Assembly: GCA_018713325.1 (NCBI GenBank)
Contig: DVFJ01000009.1
Location: forward strand, 62,001 to 126,000
DNA from: Candidatus Onthenecus intestinigallinarum
GTDB lineage: Bacteria; Bacillota; Clostridia; Christensenellales; Aristaeellaceae
DNA length: 64,000 nt
Reading direction: 5' to 3'
Shown one piece after another: positions 55,701 through 64,000 of the stretch (its first letter is position 1; every line of letters starts with the position of its first letter). Under the pieces are notes generated by a model. The model did no database searches and was not told the origin of the DNA. It worked only from the letters and a program-made list of their open reading frames with translations. The position numbers and the translations under genes are program-made.

Positions 55701-56656
55701 TGTACCTGTGCATGCTGCGCTGGACGCAGATGAGCTTCCACCACCAGAAGCTCTCGCGCACGTTCGTGCCGCTGGCGCTGTCGGGCGTGTTCATGTCGCT
55801 GGCCATCGCCAGCAAGTGGACGGGCCTGTATGCGGCGGTGGGCCTGGCGGCGATCTTCTTCGCGCGGTTGTACGGGCTGTGGCGGCAGGCGCAGTGGGCG
55901 CGCGCGCATGAGAGCGAGGATCCGCGTTACCGCGAGATCGCCGATGCGTTCCCGCGCCGCGCGGGGCTGACGATTCTGCTGTGCTGCGTGTTCTTCGTCG
56001 TGCTGCCGGTCGTGGTGTACTGCCTGTGCTACATTCCGCAGCTTGCGCCCGACGGGCCGGTGACGCTGCAGCGCATCTGGGAATTGCAGCAGACGATGTT
56101 TGGTTACCACAGCGGCCTGGGCGACGACGACCACTTCTTCCGCTCTCCTTGGTGGCAGTGGCCGCTGATCCTCAAGCCCATGTGGTACTACGACGCGCCC
56201 TTCAAGGCGGCCGGCACAGCCTCGGTGATCTACGCGATGGGCAATCCCGCGGTCTGGTGGGTCGGCCTGGCGGCGCTGCTGTACGTGCTCTATCGTGCGG
56301 TGTGGCGGCGTGGCATTTCGCCGCTGATCGGGCGCGGGGAGGACGTGCCGGTGGAGCGCCCGCTCGCGTTCCTGGCCATCGGCTTCCTGTCGCAGTACCT
56401 GCCCTGGATCCTGGTGCCGCGCTCGACGTTCATCTACCACTACTTCCCGAGCGTGCCGTTCATCATCCTGTGCACGGCGCAGGTCTGGCGCACGGCGTTC
56501 CGCGAGCGGAGGCGCGCCGGCTACGTGGTGCTCAGCGCGCACCTGGCCGTCGCCGCCGCGCTGTTCGTGCTCTTCTACCCGGCGATTTCGGGCCTGGTCG
56601 TCCCGCGCGCATGGCTGGAGGCCTGCGCATGGTTTAAAAACTGGCTCTGGTTCTGA
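52742..56656 (+). CDS. dual GT-C glycosyltransferase with CBM-like and discoidin-like domains
   Basis: 1304 residues. 1-27 signal peptide; 30-185 carbohydrate-binding module-like beta-sandwich (ENLLSNGGFEQVSGDMPAGWY... TGRAWFDDISLV); 215-640 first GT-C module with Asp274, DYPPGYLYVL (301-310), GQADA (391-395) and MHERYLLP (575-582); 700-720 helix; ~725-835 F5/8-type beta-sandwich (VVFDLGEERTDFNVYVYVG, TGRYVRLTMQAAGAVIGEVGF); 860-1304 second GT-C module of the PMT/GT39 type with FDEIYHARTGYEH (Asp881-Glu882) and EWTHPPLGK (900-908). Both modules keep their acidic catalytic residues, so both are probably active and use polyprenyl-phosphate sugars on the outer face. GGGAGGCG precedes the ATG. 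The acceptor is unknown. Confidence 0.88.
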   Translation: MRNAMNRLGLLWLVCLLALGVCAPALAEEGENLLSNGGFEQVSGDMPAGWYRGMWVTTAGTTYIESSEDAHTGERAAMVDNVQPNDARLEQTVRVEPQTFYKLSAWVKAEDCGEGLKGANVSFADVYGTSPDVHDTDGEWVELTLYARTARDQREVTVMARVGGYGSENTGRAWFDDISLVQVDEVPADAAYVDLATPEPQTPAQVDDGGPGAVEIATLFAVAAAYVGALWLAARGLRAVGPARNELRVLIAVLSAAAAVRLVLAPLVAGYGVDIACFTSWSLHMANVGPAQFYQTVSFCDYPPGYLYVLLVDGLLMNLLGVTGGPGAELIVKLAPIACDIAGAALVYRLVRESALCAALGEGRARGRTALLLAGLYAFNPATAVTSACWGQADAVLALLVLLALWLASDGRWRMALPVYVAACLVKPQALMLAPLGAAVLVRQTVLAVRGRDGRALRDLGLGLLFAALTAMTIVLPFSPGQPADWLIAKYTETLSSYNHGTLSTGNLMYLLGGNWVDASLPSPLGLSYSALGWTLMALSIAFVIALYVLDARRGSLFELSALLLSALYALGPKMHERYLLPVLVLLLISYAVRPDRRTLWVFGIYTATLTVNVGTVLAFEHLIAPNEWVGYLLGVAVLAGLAVQAWTAVDHCLRGRAMPLPPADRTARSAGAALGTDARLREELNRTPDARLHMRGRDWALMLGVTAAYSVLAFFNLGSTKAPQTLWQSSAAGEQVVFDLGEERTDFNVYVYVGISDPSYTISVSSDGVSWSQEELMNQGECFLWIAHCAPLVGAEGETTSWSSQMRDFTGRYVRLTMQAAGAVIGEVGFVDSATRTPLPVASVSSSGGAEGHAQDPALLCDEQDAVPDVPSYLNGTYFDEIYHARTGYEHLHGLHTFEWTHPPLGKLLMAACIGLFGMTPFGWRFAGTVSGILMLPVMYLLGKQLFKKTAPAFYATALLALDCMHFTQTRIATIDTFVVLFIMAMYLCMLRWTQMSFHHQKLSRTFVPLALSGVFMSLAIASKWTGLYAAVGLAAIFFARLYGLWRQAQWARAHESEDPRYREIADAFPRRAGLTILLCCVFFVVLPVVVYCLCYIPQLAPDGPVTLQRIWELQQTMFGYHSGLGDDDHFFRSPWWQWPLILKPMWYYDAPFKAAGTASVIYAMGNPAVWWVGLAALLYVLYRAVWRRGISPLIGRGEDVPVERPLAFLAIGFLSQYLPWILVPRSTFIYHYFPSVPFIILCTAQVWRTAFRERRRAGYVVLSAHLAVAAALFVLFYPAISGLVVPRAWLEACAWFKNWLWF

Positions 56657-56689
56657 GCGGCCGGCATCCCGGCGAATGCATTCGATACA

Positions 56690-56736
56690 AAAGCGCCCCC
56701 GCACGTGTCCGGTTGACGGACCTGCGGGGGCGCTTT
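56690..56736. terminator. bidirectional terminator with nested hairpin
   Basis: A 14-bp perfect outer stem AAAGCGCCCCCGCA / complement, with an inner GTCCG...CGGAC stem, flanked by A-rich left side and TTT at the right end of the stem. It lies between the glycosyltransferase gene (+) and the acetyltransferase gene (-). Confidence 0.88.
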
Positions 56737-56747
56737 GCATGGCGCGC

Positions 56748-57371
56748 TCACGCGTCGAGCAGTTCCTGCAGCTCGTTGACGAACCTGCACAGGTGGAAGC
56801 CGTCGCACACTGCATGGTGCACCTGCACCGCCAGCGGCAGCAGAACCCGGCCGCCCTCCTCGTAGAACTTGCCCATGGTGAAGATGGGCGGGAGGTAGTC
56901 GTACCCGTTTTGTAGATTCAGGTTGAACCCTTCAAAGCTCGCCCACGGGATCATCGAGACGGGAAATGTGTTGGGCGGCACGTCGGGCTTGCCCGTCATG
57001 CCCTGACGATCGCCATAGACGGCCATGTCCTCCCGATAGGCTGCGCAGAAGGCCTCATAGTCGGGCGTGTAGGCCGTCCACAGGTTGGAGAAGGTCTCGG
57101 TGTCCTTGTGAAAGACGGTGTAGCAGGGATGCACCTGATCGTAAAAGCCCACCTCGCCGTCCGCAGTGCAGGTCATGCGAAACTCCTGATGGCGGTTGAC
57201 CAGGGTGGAGATCCCGTGCAGCAGGGTGACGTACAGCTTTTTGCCGCTCGCCCGAAGGCGGGTGATGTCCAGCTTGAACACGGCGCTGTAGGTGCAGGGC
57301 ACATGGGTGAAATAGTGCTCAAAGTACGCCCGACGGGGCCAGGTTTCGCGGTCGATGAGGGTCAGATTCAT
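56748..57371 (-). CDS. type A chloramphenicol O-acetyltransferase-like protein
   Basis: 207 residues. The catalytic His is in VQVHHAVCDGFHLCRFVNELQ near the C-terminus (HHxxxDGFH motif). Other family phrases: YFEHYFTHVPCTYS, NRHQEFR, YTVFHKDTETFSNLW, FPVSMIPWASFEGFNLNLQNGYDYLPPIFTMGKF. These are close to clostridial CatP/CatQ enzymes that inactivate chloramphenicol. The ATG at 57371 has GAGGAGGT upstream. High GC and codon use equal to neighbours and no mobile element nearby argue for a resident chromosomal gene. Co-transcribed with the SGNH hydrolase 32 bases upstream. Resistance is possible but not shown. Confidence 0.9.
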   Translation of the reverse strand: MNLTLIDRETWPRRAYFEHYFTHVPCTYSAVFKLDITRLRASGKKLYVTLLHGISTLVNRHQEFRMTCTADGEVGFYDQVHPCYTVFHKDTETFSNLWTAYTPDYEAFCAAYREDMAVYGDRQGMTGKPDVPPNTFPVSMIPWASFEGFNLNLQNGYDYLPPIFTMGKFYEEGGRVLLPLAVQVHHAVCDGFHLCRFVNELQELLDA

Positions 57372-57403
57372 GGCATAAGACCTCCTCTTGCCGGGCCCGC
57401 CGC

Positions 57404-58051
57404 TCACCGGTCCGCGCCGACGGCGTGCAGGAACTGCTTGGCGATGTACATGTGGCCGATCTGGTTGGGATGGATGCGATCCCAGGCGATGGCGCAGGGG
57501 TGCATGTGCTCAAAGAGCCGGTCCCAGGCGGCCTGCAGGTCCACGAAGACCAGGCTGTGCCGGCGCGCCAGGCGCTCCACGATCGCGCCATAGGCGTCCA
57601 TGCGCGCGCGCATGGGGTCGCGCCGGTTGGGCTCCATGAAGAAGGGCGTCATGAGGATCATGCCCTTCACGTGCGGCAGCGTGCGCTCGATCAGGCCCTC
57701 GTACGTGCGCTCGTACTCCTCGGGCGGCACGTGCCGCTCGGGCTGCGTGGGCGAGTCGAACTGCCGCCACACGTCGTTGATGCCGATGAGCACGCTCACC
57801 CAGTCGGGCGCGAGGTCGAGCACGTCGCTCTGCCAGCGGGCGTACAGATCGCGCACCTGGTTGCCGCTGACGCCCATGTTGACGATGCGCAGCCCCAGCT
57901 CAGGGTACATGCAGCACAGCGTCGCGCCCACGTCGGCGACGTAGCTGGTCCCCCAGGCGTTGAACAGCCCCTCGCCTACGGGCCGCGCGCGGTCAAAGTC
58001 CGAGATCGAATCGCCGATGAAGAGCACCTTGTCTCCCTTTTCAAACAGCAT
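57404..58051 (-). CDS. SGNH/GDSL hydrolase family protein
   Basis: A 215-residue SGNH esterase. Block I: IGDSISDFDRARPVG (Ser ~15), block II Gly in NMGVSGNQVRDL, block III Asn in IGINDVWRQF, block V Asp-x-x-His in DRIHPNQIGHMYIA. No signal peptide, so cytoplasmic. It resembles single-domain esterases that deacetylate sugars (xylan or oligosaccharide acetyl esterases); the substrate is unproven. The ATG at 58051 has AAAGGAGGC upstream. First gene of a two-gene operon with the acetyltransferase. Confidence 0.9.
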   Translation of the reverse strand: MLFEKGDKVLFIGDSISDFDRARPVGEGLFNAWGTSYVADVGATLCCMYPELGLRIVNMGVSGNQVRDLYARWQSDVLDLAPDWVSVLIGINDVWRQFDSPTQPERHVPPEEYERTYEGLIERTLPHVKGMILMTPFFMEPNRRDPMRARMDAYGAIVERLARRHSLVFVDLQAAWDRLFEHMHPCAIAWDRIHPNQIGHMYIAKQFLHAVGADR

Positions 58052-58091
58052 ACGGGATGCCTCCTTTGGATGTCTGTGATGCGCTGCGCCC

Positions 58092-58120
58092 ATTGTACCG
58101 CACGGCGCGCCGGCGCGCAA
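58092..58120 (-). promoter_or_regulatory. promoter of the SGNH hydrolase operon
   Basis: Minus strand: TTGCGC (58115-58120), 17 bases, TACAAT (58092-58097), 41 bases before the start codon. Confidence 0.72.
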
Positions 58121-58131
58121 GAGCCAAAAAA

Positions 58132-58168
58132 AGAAACGCGCCGCGCGTCCCTTGCGGGATGCGCGGCG
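58132..58168 (-). terminator. terminator of the glnS-gltX operon
   Basis: Minus strand: 13-bp stem CGCCGCGCATCCC with one mismatch, GCAA loop, then CGTTTCTTTTTTT. Directly after the gltX stop. Confidence 0.88.
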
Positions 58169-58174
58169 GATGCG

Positions 58175-59629
58175 TCAGGCGGTCTGCAGCCGCTGGATGG
58201 CGGCGTCCAGGCGGCGCAGCGTCTCCTCGCGGCCCAGCAGGTAGGCCATCTCGAACGCGCCGCCGGGGGTGGACTCCCGGCCCGTGATCGCGATGCGCAG
58301 CGGCCAGAGCACCTGGCCGTTCTTCATGCCGCTGTCCGGGATGACGGCCATCACCGCGTCGTGCAGCGCGGCCTCCGTCCAGTCCGTCAGCTGCTGCAGC
58401 ACCGGGCGGCACAGCAGCAGCGCCTTCAGGGCGACCTCCGGGTTGGTCTTCATCTTCTTGTGCGTGTACAGCGCCAGGTCGTAGTCCGGCATCTGCGCCA
58501 GGAAGTCGACCATCTCCGGCAGGCGGCTGAGCACCTCGGTGCGGCCCTGCAGCAGCTCGGCCAGCCGGCGCAGGTCGAACCGGTCGGCCGGGAGCACGCG
58601 CGTCAGCCAGGGCAGCGCCTTCTCATAGTACGCCTCGAAGGGCAGCCTGCGCATGTACTCGGCGTTGAACCACGTGAGCTTGTTCATGTCGAAGATCGAC
58701 GGGCTCTTGTTCAGACCGTGCTCGTCGAACGCCTTCACCAGCTCGTCGAGCGTGAAGAACTCGTTGTCCGTGTCCTTGGGGCTCCAGCCCAGCAGCGCGA
58801 TGAAGTTGATGATCGCATCCTTCAGGTAGCCCATCGCCAGCAGATCCTCAAACGAGGGGTCGCCGTAGCGCTTGGACAGCTTGCGCGAGGCGTCCTTCAT
58901 CACGACCGGCAGGTGCACGTAGATGGGCGGCGTCCAGCCGAAGGCCTCGTACAGCAGGTTGTACTTGGGCGCGGAGGAGAGGTACTCCGTCCCGCGCATG
59001 ACGTGCGTGATGCGCATGAGGTGGTCGTCCACGACGTTGGCAAAGTTGTACGTGGGCAGGCCGTCGGCCTTGATGAGCACGTTGTCATCCAGCGTGTCGC
59101 AGTCGACCTCTACGTGTCCGTAGAGGATGTCGTCAAACGACGCCTTGCCCGTCGTGGGCACGTTCTGGCGGATGACGTACGGCTCGCCCGCGGCGATGCG
59201 GCGCTTGGCCTCCTCCAGCGGGATGTGCATGCAGCGCTTGTCGTACTTGTACGTCTCGCCCTTGGCCTCCGCGGCCTTGCGCGCGGCGTCGATCTCCTCC
59301 TTGGTGCAGAAGCACGGGTACGCGCCGCCCTTTTCGACCAGCTCCCAGGCGTACTTGGGGTAGATGTCGCGCCGCTGGGTCTGGATGTAGGGGCCGTAGT
59401 CGCCGCCGACGTCCGGGCCCTCGTCATAGTCGAGGCCCGCCGCGCGCAGGGACTGGTAGATCAGGTCGACCGCGCCGGGCACCTCGCGCTCCTGGTCGGT
59501 GTCCTCGATGCGCAGGATGAACTTGCCGCCGTATTTCTTGGCGAACAGGTAGGTGTACAGCGCCGTGCGCAGCCCGCCCAGGTGCAGATAGCCCGTGGGG
59601 CTGGGGGCGAATCGGGTTCTGACTTCCAT
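58175..59629 (-). CDS. gltX: glutamyl-tRNA synthetase
   Basis: A 484-residue class I synthetase. HIGH box in FAPSPTGYLHLGGLRTAL (~7-24), IEDTD near 42, and KMSKS-equivalent SRKLSKRYGD (~245). The C-terminal anticodon-binding helical domain is of discriminating bacterial GluRS length. AAGGAGG precedes the ATG at 59629. It follows glnS by 31 bases in the same operon. Confidence 0.95.
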   Translation of the reverse strand: MEVRTRFAPSPTGYLHLGGLRTALYTYLFAKKYGGKFILRIEDTDQEREVPGAVDLIYQSLRAAGLDYDEGPDVGGDYGPYIQTQRRDIYPKYAWELVEKGGAYPCFCTKEEIDAARKAAEAKGETYKYDKRCMHIPLEEAKRRIAAGEPYVIRQNVPTTGKASFDDILYGHVEVDCDTLDDNVLIKADGLPTYNFANVVDDHLMRITHVMRGTEYLSSAPKYNLLYEAFGWTPPIYVHLPVVMKDASRKLSKRYGDPSFEDLLAMGYLKDAIINFIALLGWSPKDTDNEFFTLDELVKAFDEHGLNKSPSIFDMNKLTWFNAEYMRRLPFEAYYEKALPWLTRVLPADRFDLRRLAELLQGRTEVLSRLPEMVDFLAQMPDYDLALYTHKKMKTNPEVALKALLLCRPVLQQLTDWTEAALHDAVMAVIPDSGMKNGQVLWPLRIAITGRESTPGGAFEMAYLLGREETLRRLDAAIQRLQTA

Positions 59630-59660
59630 TGCGGTGTTTCCTCCTTGGGAGAGCGCCCGG

Positions 59661-61361
<1,701 letters not shown>

Positions 61362-61421
61362 AGGGAATCCCTCCTCCATTCAGAACGCGCCCGCGTGCGG
61401 CGGGCGACTGAATAATACATT

Positions 61422-61450
61422 ATTATAGCCTGAATGCGGGCCGAAAGCAA
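61422..61450 (-). promoter_or_regulatory. promoter of glnS-gltX
   Basis: Minus strand: TTGCTT (61445-61450), 17 bases, TATAAT (61422-61427). The leader of about 55 bases is too short for a T-box. Confidence 0.8.
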
Positions 61451-61482
61451 CCAAAAAAGCGGAGGATGCGACAAAAAGGGGT

Positions 61483-62253
61483 TCAGCGCCGGGCCTGCGT
61501 GGGCGTGCGGCCCATCTGCTCGGCGAACGCGCGGTTGAAGCTGCGAATGCTCTGAAAGCCGCACTCCAGCGCAATCTGCGAGACGCTCAGACCGCCCTCC
61601 TCCAGCAGCTGGCAGGCGTACTGGATGCGGTACTGGTTCAGGTAGCGCCGGAAGTGCATGCCCACCGCCGCGTGGAAGAAGCGGGAGAGATAGTTGGGGC
61701 TGTAGCCGATGGCGCGCGCCGCGCTGTGCAGGGAGATGTCCTCGCGGTAGTGCGCCTCGACATAGGCGAGCAGGCGGCATAACAGGTCGTCGTGCTGCGC
61801 GTCAAAGGGCGCGAGCGGCACCTCGCGCAGAAACTGCGCGCACACGGCGTAGAACGCGCCCGTCAGCGCAAAGCGGTCCGCGCCGCGTCCGGAGAGGAAG
61901 CATTCCTCCAGGTAGGCGCGCAGGCCGGGCGTGCCGTCAAAGACGGAGCGTGCGCCGCGGCGGCCCTGCGTCTCGTGTGCGAACGCGCCGACATAGTCGC
62001 CGGAGAATACGCACACCAGCACGCGGGAGCGGTGCGGCGTGGCGTAGGCGTGGATCTCGTTGGGAAAGACGAGCGCGAGCTCGCCGGCGTGCGCCGTCTC
62101 GCGGCGCTCGCGCAGGCAGACCTCTACCTCGCCTTCAAGCACATAGGCGAGCTCGAAGTCCTTGTGCAGGTGCGGGATGAAGAAGAAGTCGTCGTACAGG
62201 TCGACGCGCGCGTGCTGCGCGGCGGTGGAATTGTCCAGCTGATACAGGGGCAT
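61483..62253 (-). CDS. AraC family transcriptional regulator
   Basis: 256 residues. The N-terminal cupin-like sensing domain (FIPHLHKDFELAYVLEGEVEV, residues ~26-46) is followed by a C-terminal double helix-turn-helix domain (~165-256) with SLHSAARAIGYSPNYLSRFFHAAVGM and SVSQIALECGFQSIRSFNRAFAEQMGRTPTQ. The HxH in the cupin suggests a sugar or metal-dependent ligand, as in carbohydrate-utilisation regulators; the target is unknown. GGAGGTG lies before the ATG. A 10-bp palindrome GCTGATCAGC (62302-62311) upstream could be its own operator. Confidence 0.9.
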   Translation of the reverse strand: MPLYQLDNSTAAQHARVDLYDDFFFIPHLHKDFELAYVLEGEVEVCLRERRETAHAGELALVFPNEIHAYATPHRSRVLVCVFSGDYVGAFAHETQGRRGARSVFDGTPGLRAYLEECFLSGRGADRFALTGAFYAVCAQFLREVPLAPFDAQHDDLLCRLLAYVEAHYREDISLHSAARAIGYSPNYLSRFFHAAVGMHFRRYLNQYRIQYACQLLEEGGLSVSQIALECGFQSIRSFNRAFAEQMGRTPTQARR

Positions 62254-62356
62254 AGAGCACCTCCGGGCTGCGAATTCAAAATCAGAGAATGCGCTGGGCT
62301 TGCTGATCAGCCGGCCCCTTGAAGGGCTGAATACAGCGCACGGAATGCGTTGAAAA

Positions 62357-62397
62357 CAAACGCGCCCGCCGCGAAATCTCCCGGGATTTCGCGGCGG
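62357..62397 (-). terminator. terminator after the acyltransferase gene
   Basis: A 13-bp perfect core stem (CCGCCGCGAAATC and complement, six-base loop, 62366-62397) extended imperfectly outward; the minus-strand tail is GCGCGTTTGTTTTC. Downstream of the gene at 62411. Confidence 0.75.
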
Positions 62398-62410
62398 ACG
62401 CGCTTTGTGT

Positions 62411-63118
62411 TCAGTGCGCCGTGTGAACAGCGGACGCTTCGGGGATGTCGCCGCAGGCGCGGGCCATGGCGTTGATCGCGTCGATCAGCTCGCGCGCCAC
62501 GCGCGTGCGGTCCTCGCTGAAGGGCACGTCATCGCGCAGGTAGACGGGCTCGCCTGCCAGCAGCTCGCCGCGCGCGGGGCTGCAGTACAGCGGGACAAAC
62601 GGCAGCGCAGCGCCGGCCCGGCGGCGGTACATGGGCCCCAGCTGCAGGAAGCCCTCGTACATCTCGCCCATCATCGGCGAGTCGTTGCCGTAGTCGATAT
62701 CCGGCGCGATCAGCACGCTCTCGCCGCGCATCAGCACATCCAGCGAATCGCGGAATGTATCGCGCAGATGCGCGATATCCCGATGCACAGGGATCGACCG
62801 GCAGCTGCGGATCAGCGCGCTGACGAACACAGACAGCGGCACGCTGACGGCGTTGGCCAGCACCCGGGGCCAGCCCAGGCGCTGGGAGAAGGTGAAGCCC
62901 GCATACTGACGGTAGCACTCGGCGCGCGAGAAGAACACGTGCAGCACCCACGGACGGGGCGGGACGGGCATCGAGCGCATCACCTGCACCGGTCCGCGCA
63001 GGTTCTGATGATGGACGATAAAACACGCGCAGGCGGGCAGGCTTTGCGCGCAGCGGAGGGTCAGCGGCCTTTTGCACACGTTCAGACAGAATCGGACGAG
63101 CTTAAACAGCGTCCCCAA
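62411..63118 (-). CDS. PlsC-like lysophospholipid acyltransferase family protein
   Basis: A 235-residue protein resembling clostridial 1-acylglycerol-3-phosphate acyltransferase-like proteins. Matching segments: CFIVHHQNLRGPVQVM at the position of the HX4D block, SIPVHRDIAHLRDTFRDSLDVLMRGESVLIAPDIDYG (blocks II-III, ~130-165) and LPFVPLYC. The HX4D aspartate is not present (HHQNLRGP), which may be the subfamily rule or mean altered chemistry. I choose the TTG at 63118, since AAAGGAG lies about 9 bases upstream; no ATG near it has a site. Peripheral membrane enzyme of lipid synthesis by homology. Confidence 0.75.
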   Translation of the reverse strand: MGTLFKLVRFCLNVCKRPLTLRCAQSLPACACFIVHHQNLRGPVQVMRSMPVPPRPWVLHVFFSRAECYRQYAGFTFSQRLGWPRVLANAVSVPLSVFVSALIRSCRSIPVHRDIAHLRDTFRDSLDVLMRGESVLIAPDIDYGNDSPMMGEMYEGFLQLGPMYRRRAGAALPFVPLYCSPARGELLAGEPVYLRDDVPFSEDRTRVARELIDAINAMARACGDIPEASAVHTAH

Positions 63119-63166
63119 GTTGTTCGCTCCTTTCGACAGACACCTGGCACACAACAGGCTAACCCT

Positions 63167-63175
63167 ATTATATCA
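63167..63175 (-). promoter_or_regulatory. extended -10 promoter of the acyltransferase gene
   Basis: Minus strand reads TGATATAAT (TG-n-TATAAT). The -35 region is poor. It lies about 50 bases before the TTG start. The remaining gene-free bases up to 63339 show nothing I can name. Confidence 0.6.
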
Positions 63176-63339
63176 AATGTCGATCCACTCGGCGAGGAAT
63201 TGGCGGGATTTTGTGTGAAAAAATATCGGCATTGCGCCGCCGGCCTGCCGCGCAGGACCGCAAGGCGGCCGGATGCCCGCGCATAGCATAGCAGAAAGCC
63301 GCGCGCCTGTAAAGCCTGAAATGATAGGCAGCGGATGGA

Positions 63340-64000
63340 TCATGCGTCCGACGCGGTCTGCGCGCAGGAGAGCCAGCGCCGGTACGTCGCGTCCATGCCG
63401 ATCGCGCCCAGCGGCGCGGTGATCAGGATGGCGAGCACCGCCACTGCCAGCACCATCTGCCCGCAGGGCAGGCCCAGGGCCAGCGACACGGAGCCGATGG
63501 CGGCCTGCACGGTCGCCTTGGGCAGATAGGCGACGACGCAGAACAGGCGCTCTTTGCGCCCCAGCGGCGTGCCCGCCAGGCACAGCAGCACGCCCAGCGA
63601 CCGGAACGCCAGCGACCGGAACGCCAGCGCGAGGAAGATCATCGCCGCCGCCGCGCCGGCCTTCAGGGCGAAGCGCACGTCGACTGCGGCGCCGACCAGC
63701 ACAAACAGCGTGACCTCCGCGCAGATCCACAGCTTGCCCAGCTTTTCGGCCAGGCGCCTGGACACGAACGCGGCGGTCTTGACCCGCAGCGCGCAGGCCA
63801 TGCTCACGACTGCCAGCAGCCCGGAGACGGGCACGCGCCCCTTGAGCCAGGCCTCGGCCGCCACGAGCAGAAACGAAACGCCCAGGATGACGATGGTCTT
63901 CGTGCTGTTGCGCACATGATGCCGGTGGCCAGCATGCCGATGATGCGCGGCAGGCGAAGCCGGCGGCACAGGGCGGCCATGGAAAGGCCCGCCAGGAAGA
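63340..64000 (-). pseudogene. cation:proton antiporter (CPA1/NhaP-like) with internal deletion and frameshift; 5' end outside window
   Basis: The last ~200 codons (63340 to ~63909) match the C-terminal part of clostridial CPA1-type antiporters: SFLLVAAEAWLKGRVPVSGLLAV, LWICAEVTLFVLVGAAVDVRFALKAG, KERLFCVVAYLPKATVQAAIG, MVLAVAVLAILITAPLGAIG. Upstream, in another frame from 64000, the N-terminal start of the same family is readable (FLAGLSMAAL... LPRIIGMLATGIM). The ~170-200 residues that normally lie between these parts (helices 2-9, including the catalytic Asp region) are missing, and the frame changes at ~63905-63915. I call it an internally deleted gene; an assembly error is the alternative. 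Confidence 0.72.
63596..63625 (-). repeat. 15-bp perfect tandem duplication
   Basis: AGCGACCGGAACGCC occurs twice in a row inside the antiporter remnant, duplicating Leu-Ala-Phe-Arg-Ser in frame. It looks like a slippage event and is consistent with relaxed constraint. Confidence 0.85.

Noticed and set aside
61362..61421. T-box riboswitch in front of glnS-gltX
   Set aside because: The leader is only about 55 bases and lacks the T-box sequence and stem.

Overview
The window reads as chromosome of a strictly anaerobic, high-GC member of the Clostridia (Firmicutes); a Christensenellales-like lineage is my guess, not proven. Reasons: pyruvate:ferredoxin oxidoreductase, anaerobic ribonucleotide reductase NrdD/NrdG and an oxygen-labile two-subunit class I fumarase; consensus sigma-A promoters (TTGACA-17-TATAAT types) and AGGAGG ribosome binding sites; and the Gram-positive order rplS-rbgA-rnhB-yraN. 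Coding density is high and genes are packed, often with ATGA or GTGA overlaps. I saw no prophage, transposon, CRISPR array, rRNA or tRNA.

Layout. 1-1011: end of a Cys/His-repeat protein and a HAD phosphatase. 1094-16842 (minus): the energy block, a ten-gene Mbh/Mrp-type ion-antiporter operon followed by an F1Fo ATP synthase operon with its own promoter. There is no separate delta-subunit gene: the alpha subunit carries what looks like the C-terminal domain of delta at its N-terminus. The antiporter operon has four NuoL/M/N-type subunits, a fused MbhE-MbhF gene and no hydrogenase or dehydrogenase arm in the window. 16980-18392: two-subunit fumarase. 18590-24980: patatin, AI-2E family permease, MTA/SAH nucleosidase, alpha/beta hydrolase, MurG and a long-form PRPP synthetase.

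25021-34444: PadR-DUF4097 operon, an MFS transporter, nrdD-nrdG with a candidate NrdR box, and PFOR behind a perfect consensus promoter. 34548-45853: a phosphodiesterase, then a probable glycan locus on the minus strand: family 5 solute-binding protein, two permeases and two ATPases of the Opp type, a sugar isomerase-like TIM barrel and a GH38 alpha-mannosidase. 46015-49569: YtrA-type GntR/ABC operon, then a radical SAM protein with a PPC-domain protein. 49602-52708: GNAT acetyltransferase and the rplS-rbgA-rnhB-yraN cluster. 52742-56656: a 1304-residue surface glycosyltransferase that fuses two GT-C modules with two beta-sandwich domains. 56748-64000: type A chloramphenicol acetyltransferase-like gene, SGNH hydrolase, gltX, glnS, AraC regulator, PlsC-like acyltransferase, and a cation:proton antiporter gene that appears to have lost its middle third.

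How the parts fit: PFOR yields reduced ferredoxin and acetyl-CoA, and the Mbh/Mrp-type complex next to the ATP synthase links ion gradients to ATP synthesis. Because its catalytic arm is missing here, it is either a stand-alone antiporter or the membrane arm of a complex encoded elsewhere. The items I rate most worth checking are the delta-alpha ATP synthase fusion, the four-antiporter operon, the dual GT-C protein and the internally deleted antiporter.
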